The notes under the pieces were generated by a model. That model searched no databases and was not told where the DNA came from. It saw nothing but the letters and a program-made list of their open reading frames with translations. A stretch of DNA of 64,000 nucleotides from Novosphingobium sp. G106. Its GTDB lineage: Bacteria; Pseudomonadota; Alphaproteobacteria; Sphingomonadales; Sphingomonadaceae. The stretch is from the NCBI RefSeq assembly GCF_019075875.1, contig NZ_JAHOOZ010000001.1, forward strand, positions 372,001 through 436,000. The letters run 5' to 3'. The position numbers and the translations under genes were made by a program. Positions 56,029 through 64,000 of the stretch are shown here, in pieces (positions within the stretch are counted from its first letter, which is position 1; every line of letters begins with the position of its first letter).

Positions 56029-56850
56029 TCAGCTCGCTCGCTGTTGGAGGTAACCCTCAGGTTCGGAACCCTCCTCATCATAAGCAACAGGTTCAGCTTC
56101 ATGAACCAACTCGTCGATTGCGACGTCGATCAGTTGCACAAGGTAGGCTTCGCCCGGGATCTCTTGAGAGTCGTGCACGAAACCCACTACGAACGGATGG
56201 TCAGGCGAGTGGCCAGGGATGACTCGCCCAGTCATCATCGCCGTGCTTCCAAAGCCCATGGCGTCATTCTGGCCTTTCGCCTCGAGTGATATCTCAATAC
56301 GGGGTCCAGCCACCCCTTCCGCGCGCAGAAGGCTATCATCAGACGCGGATGATATTTGGTGAACGAGCTCTTCCCGGCAGGGCTGTGAAACAGCACGGAG
56401 CAAGAGCTTTCCCGCGGTGGCGTCGCAGAGCCGGCATTGGATCCCGGCACGCAGTCCTTTGGTCGACTGCGACATGTACTGATTGGGCCGCCAGTGAACG
56501 ATTTGAGCGTTGATCCCGTTCCGGGCCACGATCGCGACCGGGAAGCCGACAAGCGACACGAGGCGATCGACCAGGCGCACCACTCTGCCGTCACGTAGAA
56601 TAGCTGGCTGGCCAAAAGTGCCGATCAAAGCCGCTCGAGGCGAAAGGTGGTATGTTCTCCGCGTTGGATCACGCCAAATCATACCCAATTCAACAAGTGT
56701 CAAAAGGATTTGCGACGTGCTGGACTGCGGCCTGCCAAAATGGCGAGAGATACCCATGACGGTCGCAATCGATGTGCCATCTGCAAGATAGTCAAGGATC
56801 TCGAAGATTCTCTCTACGTATTTAACTTGTAAACCACTCGATTCCATCAC
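56029..56850 (-). CDS. IclR-like transcriptional regulator
   Basis: 273 residues (GTG 56850 or ATG 56847, with AAGGA upstream). The winged helix includes RIFEILDYLADGTSIATVMG and RPQSSTSQILLTLVELGMI; the effector domain is degenerate compared with classic IclR. Its DNA-binding region (PQSSTSQ) is like that of 60856-61674 (PQSSTSE), so the two form a second regulator pair distinct from 34281/36931. Convergent with the MFS gene. Confidence 0.75.
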   Translation of the reverse strand: MMESSGLQVKYVERIFEILDYLADGTSIATVMGISRHFGRPQSSTSQILLTLVELGMIWRDPTRRTYHLSPRAALIGTFGQPAILRDGRVVRLVDRLVSLVGFPVAIVARNGINAQIVHWRPNQYMSQSTKGLRAGIQCRLCDATAGKLLLRAVSQPCREELVHQISSASDDSLLRAEGVAGPRIEISLEAKGQNDAMGFGSTAMMTGRVIPGHSPDHPFVVGFVHDSQEIPGEAYLVQLIDVAIDELVHEAEPVAYDEEGSEPEGYLQQRAS

Positions 56851-56939
56851 TTGGTCCTTATAAGTCGGACGCGCGGCGATGTTGGATGGTTCGCCCCTGA
56901 AATATTATCGATCAAGGTTATCTCGGCGAATGGCTTTTA

Positions 56940-57980
56940 TTAGGTGAGATGGCTTGCCCAGTTGGATCGTTCAATCATGCCAAACGCGGTTTGGTCTTCC
57001 CAAGTATATCTCACAGCTCCCTGATGTAAAATAAAGCCAGGAGCGTCATCAGATATTCCGACTTTGAACGTATTGCAGGAGCTTACGCCGCCAATGTGCG
57101 CAACCCCAAGTTCATATTCCAATTCTAACGACACATCCTCGGCGGTCGCGACAAGTCCCTTGATGTGGGGTATCTTGCGACCCCTTGCGCGGTACATCTT
57201 TCCGTCAATGTAGACATAGCCGTCATTGTACGTGGTACCATCGTTGCGTGGCGGATAGGCGCAAAGTGCGAAGGCGCGCCCGTCGGGAAATACTGCTGCC
57301 TGCCAGCAGTGCCCGCGAAATGCGCCGAGCGGGCGCACGCTTTGCCGGTGAATTCGATTGCCGACACCGCGAAACGACCTTTCCCGGCCATCGAGGGTGA
57401 GTTTGCCCTCGGCCCTAAACGTTTGCTCGACGCGCCAGCCAAAGCCCATAAGTCCGGCATCAATTCGCTCGGCCTCATTCATGGTGGCGAGTCTTTCGGG
57501 TCGGAGATCTTGGGTCCACGCGGGCGCTGCCATCGTAATCTCCACCTCGAGGCAAAGATCCGCGCGGTGCTGTTGGTTTACCGCCCCTTGGATCATGGCT
57601 TGTGCTGTCGTATCAATCGGGCGTCCCTGGTAGCTGGCCCGCCATTTGTGAAACGGCTCGATGCATTCGAGCCTGAGGCCACCGGTTCCCAGGATGGTCG
57701 GCTTCCCGTTCGGGCCAAACGGAGAATGGCTTAAAGTTGGTCCTGGCCGGTCGACCATCGCTCGACCATCAGGAGTGGCGAAGTTCAACTGGGGATCATG
57801 GCGATCCCAAGACGCTCCAATCGCCTCGATGCCGATGCGAGGAAACGCGAATTCGCCGTTTTCCTCGTATAGCCAGATAGATGCGCTTTCCCGAAGTTCG
57901 AGATTATCCGGTTTGCCTGTCAGCATGAAGTCGATTTCCGGCTCGAGTCCTCCGGTCCAGCCATCGGTGAATTGGTTCAT
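56940..57980 (-). CDS. DUF7064/7065-like protein
   Basis: 346 residues from ATG 57980 with GGAG eight bases upstream. It has no signal peptide. It contains RESASIWLYEENGEFAFPRIGIEA, GHCWQAAVFPDGRAFALCAY and FGMIERSNW. It is the intact relative of the broken, Tat-signal-bearing gene at 32111. The family (name from memory) occurs in sphingomonad and actinobacterial clusters for lipid-like substrates; a beta-rich ligand-binding or isomerase-type fold is possible but not shown. Confidence 0.7.
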   Translation of the reverse strand: MNQFTDGWTGGLEPEIDFMLTGKPDNLELRESASIWLYEENGEFAFPRIGIEAIGASWDRHDPQLNFATPDGRAMVDRPGPTLSHSPFGPNGKPTILGTGGLRLECIEPFHKWRASYQGRPIDTTAQAMIQGAVNQQHRADLCLEVEITMAAPAWTQDLRPERLATMNEAERIDAGLMGFGWRVEQTFRAEGKLTLDGRERSFRGVGNRIHRQSVRPLGAFRGHCWQAAVFPDGRAFALCAYPPRNDGTTYNDGYVYIDGKMYRARGRKIPHIKGLVATAEDVSLELEYELGVAHIGGVSSCNTFKVGISDDAPGFILHQGAVRYTWEDQTAFGMIERSNWASHLT

Positions 57981-58075
57981 GTCGAGGTCTCCATTGTCCA
58001 GACGGCGACGCCACTCTCAAATGGGGCGTCGGTTAAGATATTCTCGGTCAAACGGCGCAAAGCGCGAGCTAAGGG

Positions 58076-58933
58076 CTATTGCTCCAGGCGATCGCAAAAT
58101 CGCGATGGCGCCGAAACATCTTGGGCGTCGATCATCGCCCCGACCACTTGAGCCGTTGCTCGCACTGCATCGACGTGGCCGAACGCATCGATGCGTGGAC
58201 CGATCAGTTCCAAGTCGAAGTTGCCCTGATAGCCGGCGGCATTGAGCCAACCCATGAGTCTCTCGAGCGGGATCGCGCCAGTGCCTGGCACGGCTCGGCA
58301 TGGCATCGCGCGATCTCCCGGAACGTAGTCGCTTAACTGAACCAAGTGGCAGCGCGGCATGGCCCGCTGAATCGTCTCTTTGAGACCCGCTTCCGCCCAA
58401 ACGGGAAAGACATCGATGCACACTCCGAGGTCGGCCATTTCCGCGAGCAGGACAGTGTCACGCAGCGAATGCGCAAGATGGCTGTCCGCATAGAAGATCG
58501 GTGCCGGCTCGATTAGAAGCAATATGCCGGCCTCCCGAGCCTGGGATACGCAAGGCGAAATCGCCTCGCTGAAGGCTTGTGCTGCATCCTCCCATGCTTC
58601 GTTTCCATGCCCACCTGTGAGCATATAGACCGATCGAGCGCCAATTGCCTCGGCCGACCTAATCAATCTATTCAAATCCGCACGTGCTGCCGGCCAAAGC
58701 TCGCGCTGCGTCACGGCAGCGTCAGAAATGAAGGCATGAGAGATCGTCTCTACACGGAAATGGTTCTCGCGAATGTTCTCGATCAACCGAGGTGACAGTT
58801 TGTCCGTCAAAAGATTGCTTCTTAAGCTCACGATTGTTGGCGACAAATTTCGCCAGCTTTCGAGAATCTCAGGAATTTCAGCACCGGCGAAGCAAAGCGA
58901 ATTGACTGAAATGCGCGGATGAATCGCAGACAT
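58076..58933 (-). CDS. Xylose-isomerase-like TIM-barrel protein
   Basis: 285 residues from ATG 58933 with TAGGA upstream. It has the sugar-phosphate isomerase/epimerase (AP endonuclease 2) layout: ISVNSLCFAGAEIPEIL, SVYMLTGGHGNEAWEDA, LLIEPAPIFYADS (metal Glu), LGVCIDVFPVWAEAG (Asp) and HLVQLSDYVPGD (Asp), then FDLELIGP (Glu). It probably acts on a cyclic or sugar-like intermediate together with the Gfo/Idh enzyme. It lies 95 bp before the DUF7064/7065-like gene, probably in one operon. Confidence 0.82.
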   Translation of the reverse strand: MSAIHPRISVNSLCFAGAEIPEILESWRNLSPTIVSLRSNLLTDKLSPRLIENIRENHFRVETISHAFISDAAVTQRELWPAARADLNRLIRSAEAIGARSVYMLTGGHGNEAWEDAAQAFSEAISPCVSQAREAGILLLIEPAPIFYADSHLAHSLRDTVLLAEMADLGVCIDVFPVWAEAGLKETIQRAMPRCHLVQLSDYVPGDRAMPCRAVPGTGAIPLERLMGWLNAAGYQGNFDLELIGPRIDAFGHVDAVRATAQVVGAMIDAQDVSAPSRFCDRLEQ

Positions 58934-59121
58934 TCAAAGTTTCCTATCGTGACCTATGATCTAAAAAGGTCTGACTGTTTGGGTTGACGCATTCGAGGCA
59001 TCCGGAACCCAAAAATACAGTCGGAATAGGCCCCGAGCAGGAATCCTGGCTTGCGTCTTGCTTCGGCTTTGATTGGCGAAATTATTGTGAAAATGAGAGG
59101 CTGGGGCAGATTACGGAAAGT

Positions 59122-59142
59122 ATAGGCAGTTATATTGCCTAT
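59122..59142. promoter_or_regulatory. 21-bp operator-like palindrome in a divergent promoter region
   Basis: Perfect arms ATAGGCA (59122-59128) and TGCCTAT (59136-59142) with a seven-base spacer. It lies in the 474-bp region 58934-59407 between the minus-strand TIM-barrel gene and the plus-strand MFS gene, which otherwise holds no gene. A probable site for one of the local IclR-type regulators. Confidence 0.6.
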
Positions 59143-59407
59143 CAAGGTATGGCGCGTATTGATGTGAAGCGACAATTGTTTGTGTCCGTAAGACAGGCGA
59201 GGAAATGATTTCACCTTTCTCCGGTCTCTCTCTATCGTAAAGCCCAATTGCAGTGTCATGCGAGCAGGAAATCCCAAGAGAATCTGTCCCCACCACATCA
59301 GCCTAGTTTCACCAGGCGCCAAGCACCTTCAAAATTCAGTCATCAAGAAGACTGCGCGAGGCTTGACCGCTCAACGCGGCACCGCACTTTTCTCAGGCGA
59401 TTGACCG

Positions 59408-60661
59408 ATGCACACGACTTCCAAGCATATGCTGTCGAGACAGGAGTGGGCACAGCACTGGCCACTGGTTGCGGTTTCGGCAATCGGGATCTCGATCATT
59501 TCGATCCACTTATACTCGCTGGGCGTCCTTATAGAGCCGCTGCAGCGAGAATTCAGGTGGACACGGACCGAAATTATGCTCGGACCGGCGATCGCTTCGG
59601 CGAATGGGATTTTTCTTGCGATCGTAAGCGGTTGGCTGATGGATCGCCTTGGGCCAAGACGCATTGCGCTTCCCGGTCTAGCCGCATTCTGCCTTTCGAT
59701 GATCAGTTTCGCCGCGATGGATGGCGAACTTTGGAAATGGTACGCGGTCTGGATCTTGCTTTCACTGAGCACGATTGGGTTGCTGCCCAACGTTTGGTGC
59801 GGCGCGGTCGCAACGCGTTTTGAACGCTCTCGCGCATTCGCCTTTGCCGTCACGATCTGCGGGCTTGGACTTGGCTCGGCGGTCATACCAGGTCTGACAA
59901 CAGAGCTTCTGGCGCATTTCGGCTGGCGAGGTGCTTATGTCGGACTTGGTTTGATATGGGCTGGACTGACGTTGACGCTGTCCTTTCTGTTTCTGCGGAC
60001 GCCGCGCGATGTCGATGGCATCAGGCGCGCGCCCAAGCAGCAAGGCGCCGCTGCCTTACCCGGCGTCGCATTTCGCGAAGGCGTTCTCTCATCGGCTTTT
60101 TTCAAGCTTCTCGCCTTTGGCTCCTTTTTCAGCTTCTCTGCAGTAGGTGTGATCATGAACTTGGTCCCGCTGCTTCGAGACAAAGGGCTTTCGGCCGAAA
60201 TGGCCGCGGCCGTCGCCGGCTCCGCCGGTTTGATGTCGATTGTTGGACGTCTCGGTACAGGCTTGCTGCTCGATCGCTGCAAGGGGGCTGTAGTTGGGGG
60301 CATCGTCGCGCTGATGCCGGTCATTCCAACGCTCGTCCTGCTGCTGTTGCCAGTCAATCCTCCCACTGCTTTTCTTGCAGCAGGCTTGCTCGGGATCTGC
60401 CTGGGCGCGGAAGTCGACATGATTGCCTATCTTGCCTCAAGGCACTTTGGCCTTCGCAGCTACGGCGTTCTTTTCGGTTTTTTGGTGAGCGGCACTGCCG
60501 CGGGCACCTCGCTCGGCCCTTTAGCCGCCGCGGCTCTTCGAGATAGCACCGGAAGTTATAACGCGATGCTTTGGCTCACGTTGCCTTGCTACGCAATTTG
60601 CTCCATTTGTCTAGCGGTGACGGGAGCCTATCCGGTCTTCCGTCCGTCGACTTACGAATAG
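59408..60661 (+). CDS. MFS transporter (paralog of 54731-55951)
   Basis: 417 residues with about 12 hydrophobic segments. MFS motifs GWLMDRLGPRRIALPGL and GRLGTGLLLDRCKG align with the other carrier, as does GAEVDMIAYLASRHFG with GAESDIIAYVASREFD. The N-terminus is longer (MHTTSKHMLSRQEWAQHW). It is divergent from the TIM-barrel/DUF7064-7065 operon. Two similar carriers suggest two related substrates, or import of a compound and export of a product. Confidence 0.88.
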   Translation: MHTTSKHMLSRQEWAQHWPLVAVSAIGISIISIHLYSLGVLIEPLQREFRWTRTEIMLGPAIASANGIFLAIVSGWLMDRLGPRRIALPGLAAFCLSMISFAAMDGELWKWYAVWILLSLSTIGLLPNVWCGAVATRFERSRAFAFAVTICGLGLGSAVIPGLTTELLAHFGWRGAYVGLGLIWAGLTLTLSFLFLRTPRDVDGIRRAPKQQGAAALPGVAFREGVLSSAFFKLLAFGSFFSFSAVGVIMNLVPLLRDKGLSAEMAAAVAGSAGLMSIVGRLGTGLLLDRCKGAVVGGIVALMPVIPTLVLLLLPVNPPTAFLAAGLLGICLGAEVDMIAYLASRHFGLRSYGVLFGFLVSGTAAGTSLGPLAAAALRDSTGSYNAMLWLTLPCYAICSICLAVTGAYPVFRPSTYE

Positions 60662-60855
60662 CATCGCCCTGTCATTCTGCCCGATTTTCGATCTTCGCAA
60701 CCAGATGCGCGCATTCCAGCCTTGGTGCCGACCTATCGATGTCTTTCTAGCGTACCATAGCAATTATGATGATAGTTATAGGGGAGCCAAAAGCGCAGGA
60801 GGCGGCCGAGTTGTTCGATAGGCAGAAATGACCTACATCGTTCGGGCGGACTTGA
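60662..60855. other. Intergenic spacer between convergent MFS and IclR genes
   Basis: No gene or clear terminator is seen. Confidence 0.35.
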
Positions 60856-61674
60856 TCAGGGAGCCGTAGCTATGGCTGTCAACGCTGAGGCAGTCTCGTC
60901 CGGTCGTTCGATGAACGAGCCGTTCACTGGGATCATTGCTTCGATGTCGCGCTTGACTGCGGCAACCAGTAGCTGGGACTCGACTTGTGCGGTACGTGGA
61001 TAGAAGATCCCCAACGCCATCCTTGTCTGACCGAGGTTCTCCGGCAGCAAGATCGCGCTGATTTCTATGTTTGCACTAAAACATGAGAGGCCGGAGGACC
61101 AACCTTTAGAGCCAAAGTAGGCAATGCGATTTCGCACCACTCCAGAATCGAATTTTTCTTCAGGACGCGCTTCGCTCTGGGTGCGCCAGAGGAGGCCCGT
61201 AAGCCTAGTTTCTGAAAGTGTCGACAGAAGAAGTTGACCAACGACGGTCGAAGTCAAGAGAGGAGGTCGATTCAGGTTGCAGTCCTCGATCTCCGTAGAA
61301 TGCCGCCAATGGAGGACTTGAACATCGACCCCCGACATTCCGAAGAGGCCGACGCCGAATTTATGGATTCGCGCAAGGTCGTTGATGTAGCTAAATAGGC
61401 GCCCGTTTGTTGCTTCGGCGTCTACGCCATAACCGAGCGCAGCGAGCCGCGGGGACGCACGGTACCGCCGCGAGTCCGTCAGCTTGTAGAGAATACCTAA
61501 ATCTACCAGGGTGGTGAGAAGTTCGGAAGTACTCGATTGTGGCCACTTATATCTCCGAACGATTTCCATCACGGAGGCTTCATCTCTCCCTTGCGAAAAA
61601 TACGTCATCACCTCGACGACGCGCTTGGCCATTTCGCATTTCTTCGATCGCTGAATTTTTGGCACGATTTGCAT
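60856..61674 (-). CDS. IclR-like transcriptional regulator
   Basis: 272 residues. The winged helix includes RVVEVMTYFSQGRDEASVMEI and KWPQSSTSELLTTLVDLGILY; a divergent effector domain follows. Similar in its N-terminal half to 56029-56850. It closes the catabolic island and may control the neighbouring MFS gene. Confidence 0.75.
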   Translation of the reverse strand: MQIVPKIQRSKKCEMAKRVVEVMTYFSQGRDEASVMEIVRRYKWPQSSTSELLTTLVDLGILYKLTDSRRYRASPRLAALGYGVDAEATNGRLFSYINDLARIHKFGVGLFGMSGVDVQVLHWRHSTEIEDCNLNRPPLLTSTVVGQLLLSTLSETRLTGLLWRTQSEARPEEKFDSGVVRNRIAYFGSKGWSSGLSCFSANIEISAILLPENLGQTRMALGIFYPRTAQVESQLLVAAVKRDIEAMIPVNGSFIERPDETASALTAIATAP

Positions 61675-61761
61675 CTGTCCACTGGTAACATCGAGAACTC
61701 ACTCGCCGGATCAACCGATAATCTCGAGGCGGTTCGCGCGCTCTCCGGCTGGAAGTCTCGC

Positions 61762-62058
61762 TCAAGCGATGAGGCTCGGCCGCGTGCGCGCGAGTATGTC
61801 TTGGATCGAGGCGAGCGATCCACACGGAAAGGGTCCCTGAACAAAAAGTAGGCGTCTGTCTTGACCCGTCGCGTCAAAAAACAGGCGGTTCGCGCCATCT
61901 GGGGACGAGCGCGGGTTGAGCAATGGCCAGCGCAGCGTAGCCCGTAGGGCGAGCGAAGCAGGCCATTGCTTGTGCAGTTCGGCAGCGAACGCCGCTGTGG
62001 ATTCGTATCCAAGGGCCGAGCGCGGGCGTTCCTGGTTAAAGTCTTCCGCCCATTCGCT
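61762..62058 (-). pseudogene. C-terminal remnant of an IS3-family transposase (orfB)
   Basis: The minus strand reads SEWAEDFNQERPRSALGYES, then FAAELHKQWPASL, the typical end of IS3-family OrfB proteins, and runs to a stop at 61762. An in-frame stop lies directly before the first homologous residue, so only the last 99 codons remain. It shows an older IS element at the right edge of the island. Confidence 0.8.
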
Positions 62059-62157
62059 TCATTGACCGTCCTTTCATTGACCTGCCTCCCGAATCCTCGA
62101 CCGTTTTGAGCTGGAAAATTCCAGTTATGATCGGAGGGTCAGGAGACGGAATGAACG

Positions 62158-62424
62158 ATGAAGAGGACTAAGTTCAGCGAGGCGCAGATTGCCTTCGTGC
62201 TGAAGCAGGCCGAGGATGGCACGTCAGTCGGCGAGGTGTGTCGCAAGGCCGGGATCAGCGAGGCGACCTACTACAATTGGCGCAAGAAATATGCCGGGCT
62301 GATGCCGTCGGAGATGAAGCGTCTGCGCCAACTCGAGGAGGAGAACGCCAAGCTCAAGCGGCTGGTGGCTGACCTCAGCCTGGACAAGGCGATGCTGCAG
62401 GATGTCGTCTCGCGAAAGCTTTGA
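62158..62424 (+). CDS. IS3-family transposase OrfA
   Basis: 88 residues: helix-turn-helix with KFSEAQIAFVLKQAEDGTSVG and ISEATYYNWRKKYAG, then a leucine-zipper-like LRQLEEENAKLKRLVADLSLD. It binds the terminal repeats. orfB begins in the -1 frame over the orfA stop, with a CGAAAG stretch as a possible frameshift site, as usual for IS3. Confidence 0.92.
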   Translation: MKRTKFSEAQIAFVLKQAEDGTSVGEVCRKAGISEATYYNWRKKYAGLMPSEMKRLRQLEEENAKLKRLVADLSLDKAMLQDVVSRKL

Positions 62425-63163
62425 GGCCTGATCGGCGGCGGCAGCTGGTCGATGAAGTTCGCGGCACATGGCAGGTCAGCATCCGGCGGGCCTGCGCCGT
62501 GCTTCGGGCGGAACGATCGAGCTACCACTACCGCGGTTGCCGCACCGATCAGGCCGACCTCAAGAAGCGCATCCGGGAAATCGCGGAGACGCGGGTTCTC
62601 TACGGCTATCGCCGTGTTCACGTCCTGCTCTGGCGCGAGGGGTGGGAGATCAACGGCAAGCGGGTCTACCGGCTTTACAAGGAGTTGGGCCTGCAATTGC
62701 GCAAGAAAGCACCCCGCCGGCGAGTGAAGGCAAGGCTGAGGGAAGGCCGCTGCGCGGCCTCCCGCGTCAATGATGTCTGGGCCATGGACTTCGTCCATGA
62801 CCAGCTTGCAACGGGACCGAAGCTGCGCATCCTGACGGTGGTCGACACCTTCAGCCGGTACTCGTCAGCGGTCGAACCCCGCTTCCGCTTCCGTGCGCCG
62901 GACGTGATCGAGGTACTCGAGCGGGTCTGCGCGAAAGTTGGCTATCCCGCATCGATCAGGGTCGACCAGGGCAGCGAGTTCATCTCCCGCGAGCTGGATC
63001 TTTGGGCCTACATGAAAGGCGTGACGCTCGACTTCTCGCGGCCTGGCAAGCCGACCGACAATGCGTTCATCGAAAGCTTCAACGGCAAGTTCCGGGCAGA
63101 GTGCTTGAATGCCCACTGGTTCATGAGCCTCGATGACGCGGTCCGAAAATGCGAGGCTTGGCC
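62421..63163 (+). pseudogene. IS3-family transposase OrfB, 3'-truncated
   Basis: The integrase core is nearly complete: first Asp in DVWAMDFVHDQL, second in RVDQGSEF, Glu in NAFIESFNGKFR. Homology ends at KCEAW near 63163; the last 18 residues of the written frame (PVLLHGYRARR...) come from the adjoining HEPN DNA in another frame. About 40 normal C-terminal residues are lost, so the transposase is probably inactive. Confidence 0.88.
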
Positions 63164-63705
63164 GGTTCTTCTTCATGGATATCGCGCGCGACGGCATCGC
63201 GCTGTTCGAAGCCGATGATAAGCCGCTGCCGGAACCCAAGCCGAAAACGCCAGAAGCTAACATCGCAATGGCGCGGGAATACTTCGAGGAATGGTTCCCC
63301 GCTGGCGCGGGGATGCTCAAAACCTCGCGCTTCAGTTTGAGCGAAGGCCGGCTGAAGGATGCCGCATTTCTCATGCATCAGGCGGCCGAGAGACTTTACC
63401 ACTGCGTCCTGCTCGTCAGCACCTTTTACACCCCGCATAATCACAATCTCGCGTTTCTGCGTACTCAAGCCGAGAGACTCGATCTTCGGCTGGTCGATGC
63501 ATGGCCTCGTGACACCCGGAAGGAACGGGCAACGTTCGAGAAGCTCAAGGAGGCCTACGTCAAAGCTCGGTACTCCAAGCACTATCGCATCAGCGCGGAA
63601 GAGTTGGCGTGGTTGGACGAGCGCGTCGAAGCGCTTGGGCAGATCGTGCACGTCATTTGTTCCGAGCAGATCGCTGCGCTTGAAGCGAGGGCCAAGGCGA
63701 CTTGA
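63164..63705 (+). pseudogene. HEPN-domain C-terminal part of a nucleotidyltransferase-HEPN protein
   Basis: From about 63164 the frame reads RFFFMDIARDGIALFEAD, like the end of an MNT nucleotidyltransferase domain, then a full HEPN helical domain (AREYFEEWFPAG, KDAAFLMHQAAERLYHCVLL, HNHNLAFLRTQAERLD) to the stop at 63705. The N-terminal nucleotidyltransferase part is replaced by the IS. Translation could restart at ATG 63175 (177 residues). MNT-HEPN proteins form toxin-antitoxin or defence modules. Confidence 0.75.
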
Positions 63706-64000
63706 GTTTTGCCGGAGGGGCCAGGATTGCGGGGCACGAGTGCGAGTGAAAGTTGGAAGTTCCTGCGGGCGCGTTTTGGGTTTGCTGCGAACGGCGACTC
63801 TTACCGGTCAGGGTTCAGCCTGCCAAATAGGCGGGGCCGATCCGCCCGAGGCACCGTCCCTTTCCAAGACTGAAACAGGCCCCTGACCGAAGCAGGTCAG
63901 CACACGCAACCCGCGCGCCTTCAGGGCCGAGTTGTCGCCCTTCGGGCTACTGCCCGCACCACCCCTTAGCCGCGTAGTTTCCCTCCCTGCGGTCGGTGCG
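63706..64000. other. Right edge of the window, no gene recognised
   Basis: GC-rich again, like the backbone. No complete frame with family features; the next gene may start beyond the edge. Confidence 0.35.

Larger units (their letters stand above)
62078..63163 (+). mobile_element. IS3-family insertion sequence, right end missing
   Basis: Begins at about 62078 with a terminal-repeat-like TGACCTGCCTCCCGAATC and contains orfA and orfB in overlapping frames. The element ends abruptly inside orfB at about 63163, where unrelated HEPN-coding DNA starts, so the 3' end and right inverted repeat are gone. No target duplication can be checked. Confidence 0.8.

Noticed and set aside
1..64000. CRISPR array, tRNA or rRNA genes, integrase, att sites
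   Set aside because: No regularly spaced repeats, cloverleaf-like segments, rRNA-like stretches or integrase motifs were noticed; attachment sites cannot be judged without the element ends.

Overview
The window looks like accessory DNA of a sphingomonad (Sphingomonadaceae, Novosphingobium/Sphingobium-like). This is inferred from the high GC content, the FecI/FecR signalling pair, large TonB-dependent receptors, a luxR-luxI-phyH quorum-sensing group, and a block of plasmid/ICE-type genes (Toprim/primase-like protein, large ParB-like protein, strawberry-notch-type helicase, DUF932, DUF736 and DUF2493 proteins). No rRNA, tRNA, CRISPR array or integrase was seen.

Layout. (1) 1-4447, all minus strand: FecR-type anti-sigma factor (runs off the left edge), ECF sigma factor, MarR-like regulator, phytanoyl-CoA-dioxygenase-like enzyme, LuxI synthase and LuxR receptor. 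The luxI leader holds a strong hairpin that contains its ribosome-binding site. (2) 4834-28825: the mobile-element backbone, mostly plus strand, with two VapBC-like PIN toxin-antitoxin pairs, a methyltransferase-helicase fusion of about 1440 residues, many small conserved proteins and two paralogous DUF2493 (SLOG-type) proteins. Inside this block, on the opposite strand and between two diverged copies of one short sequence, is a 1324-residue protein with an Mrr-like nuclease domain, a long helical-repeat middle and a PIN-like C-terminal domain. It is my best candidate for an undescribed (defence-like) system. (3) 29344-61674: a catabolic island of visibly lower GC. It holds two TonB receptors, two MFS carriers, five regulators (four IclR-like, one AraC), a Rieske oxygenase, a 2Fe-2S ferredoxin, a cytochrome P450, a 3-ketosteroid-dehydrogenase-like flavoprotein, an acyl-CoA ligase, a MaoC/FAS1-type hydratase, an SDR-like protein, a Gfo/Idh/MocA oxidoreductase, an NAD-dependent epimerase-like protein, a DUF3237 protein, two members of a DUF7064/7065-like family and a TIM-barrel isomerase-like protein. 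Together they suggest uptake and oxidative breakdown of a hydrophobic alicyclic, steroid-like or terpenoid-like compound; the substrate is inference. (4) 61762-63705: an IS3-family remnant, a second IS3-family element cut short at its 3' end, and directly after it the C-terminal HEPN part of a nucleotidyltransferase-HEPN protein.

Sequence quality matters here. At least nine genes have broken reading frames, and almost all are repaired by removing one base from a run of C or G. These are most simply homopolymer-length errors in the assembly, so the genes are described by their repaired products and not called dead.
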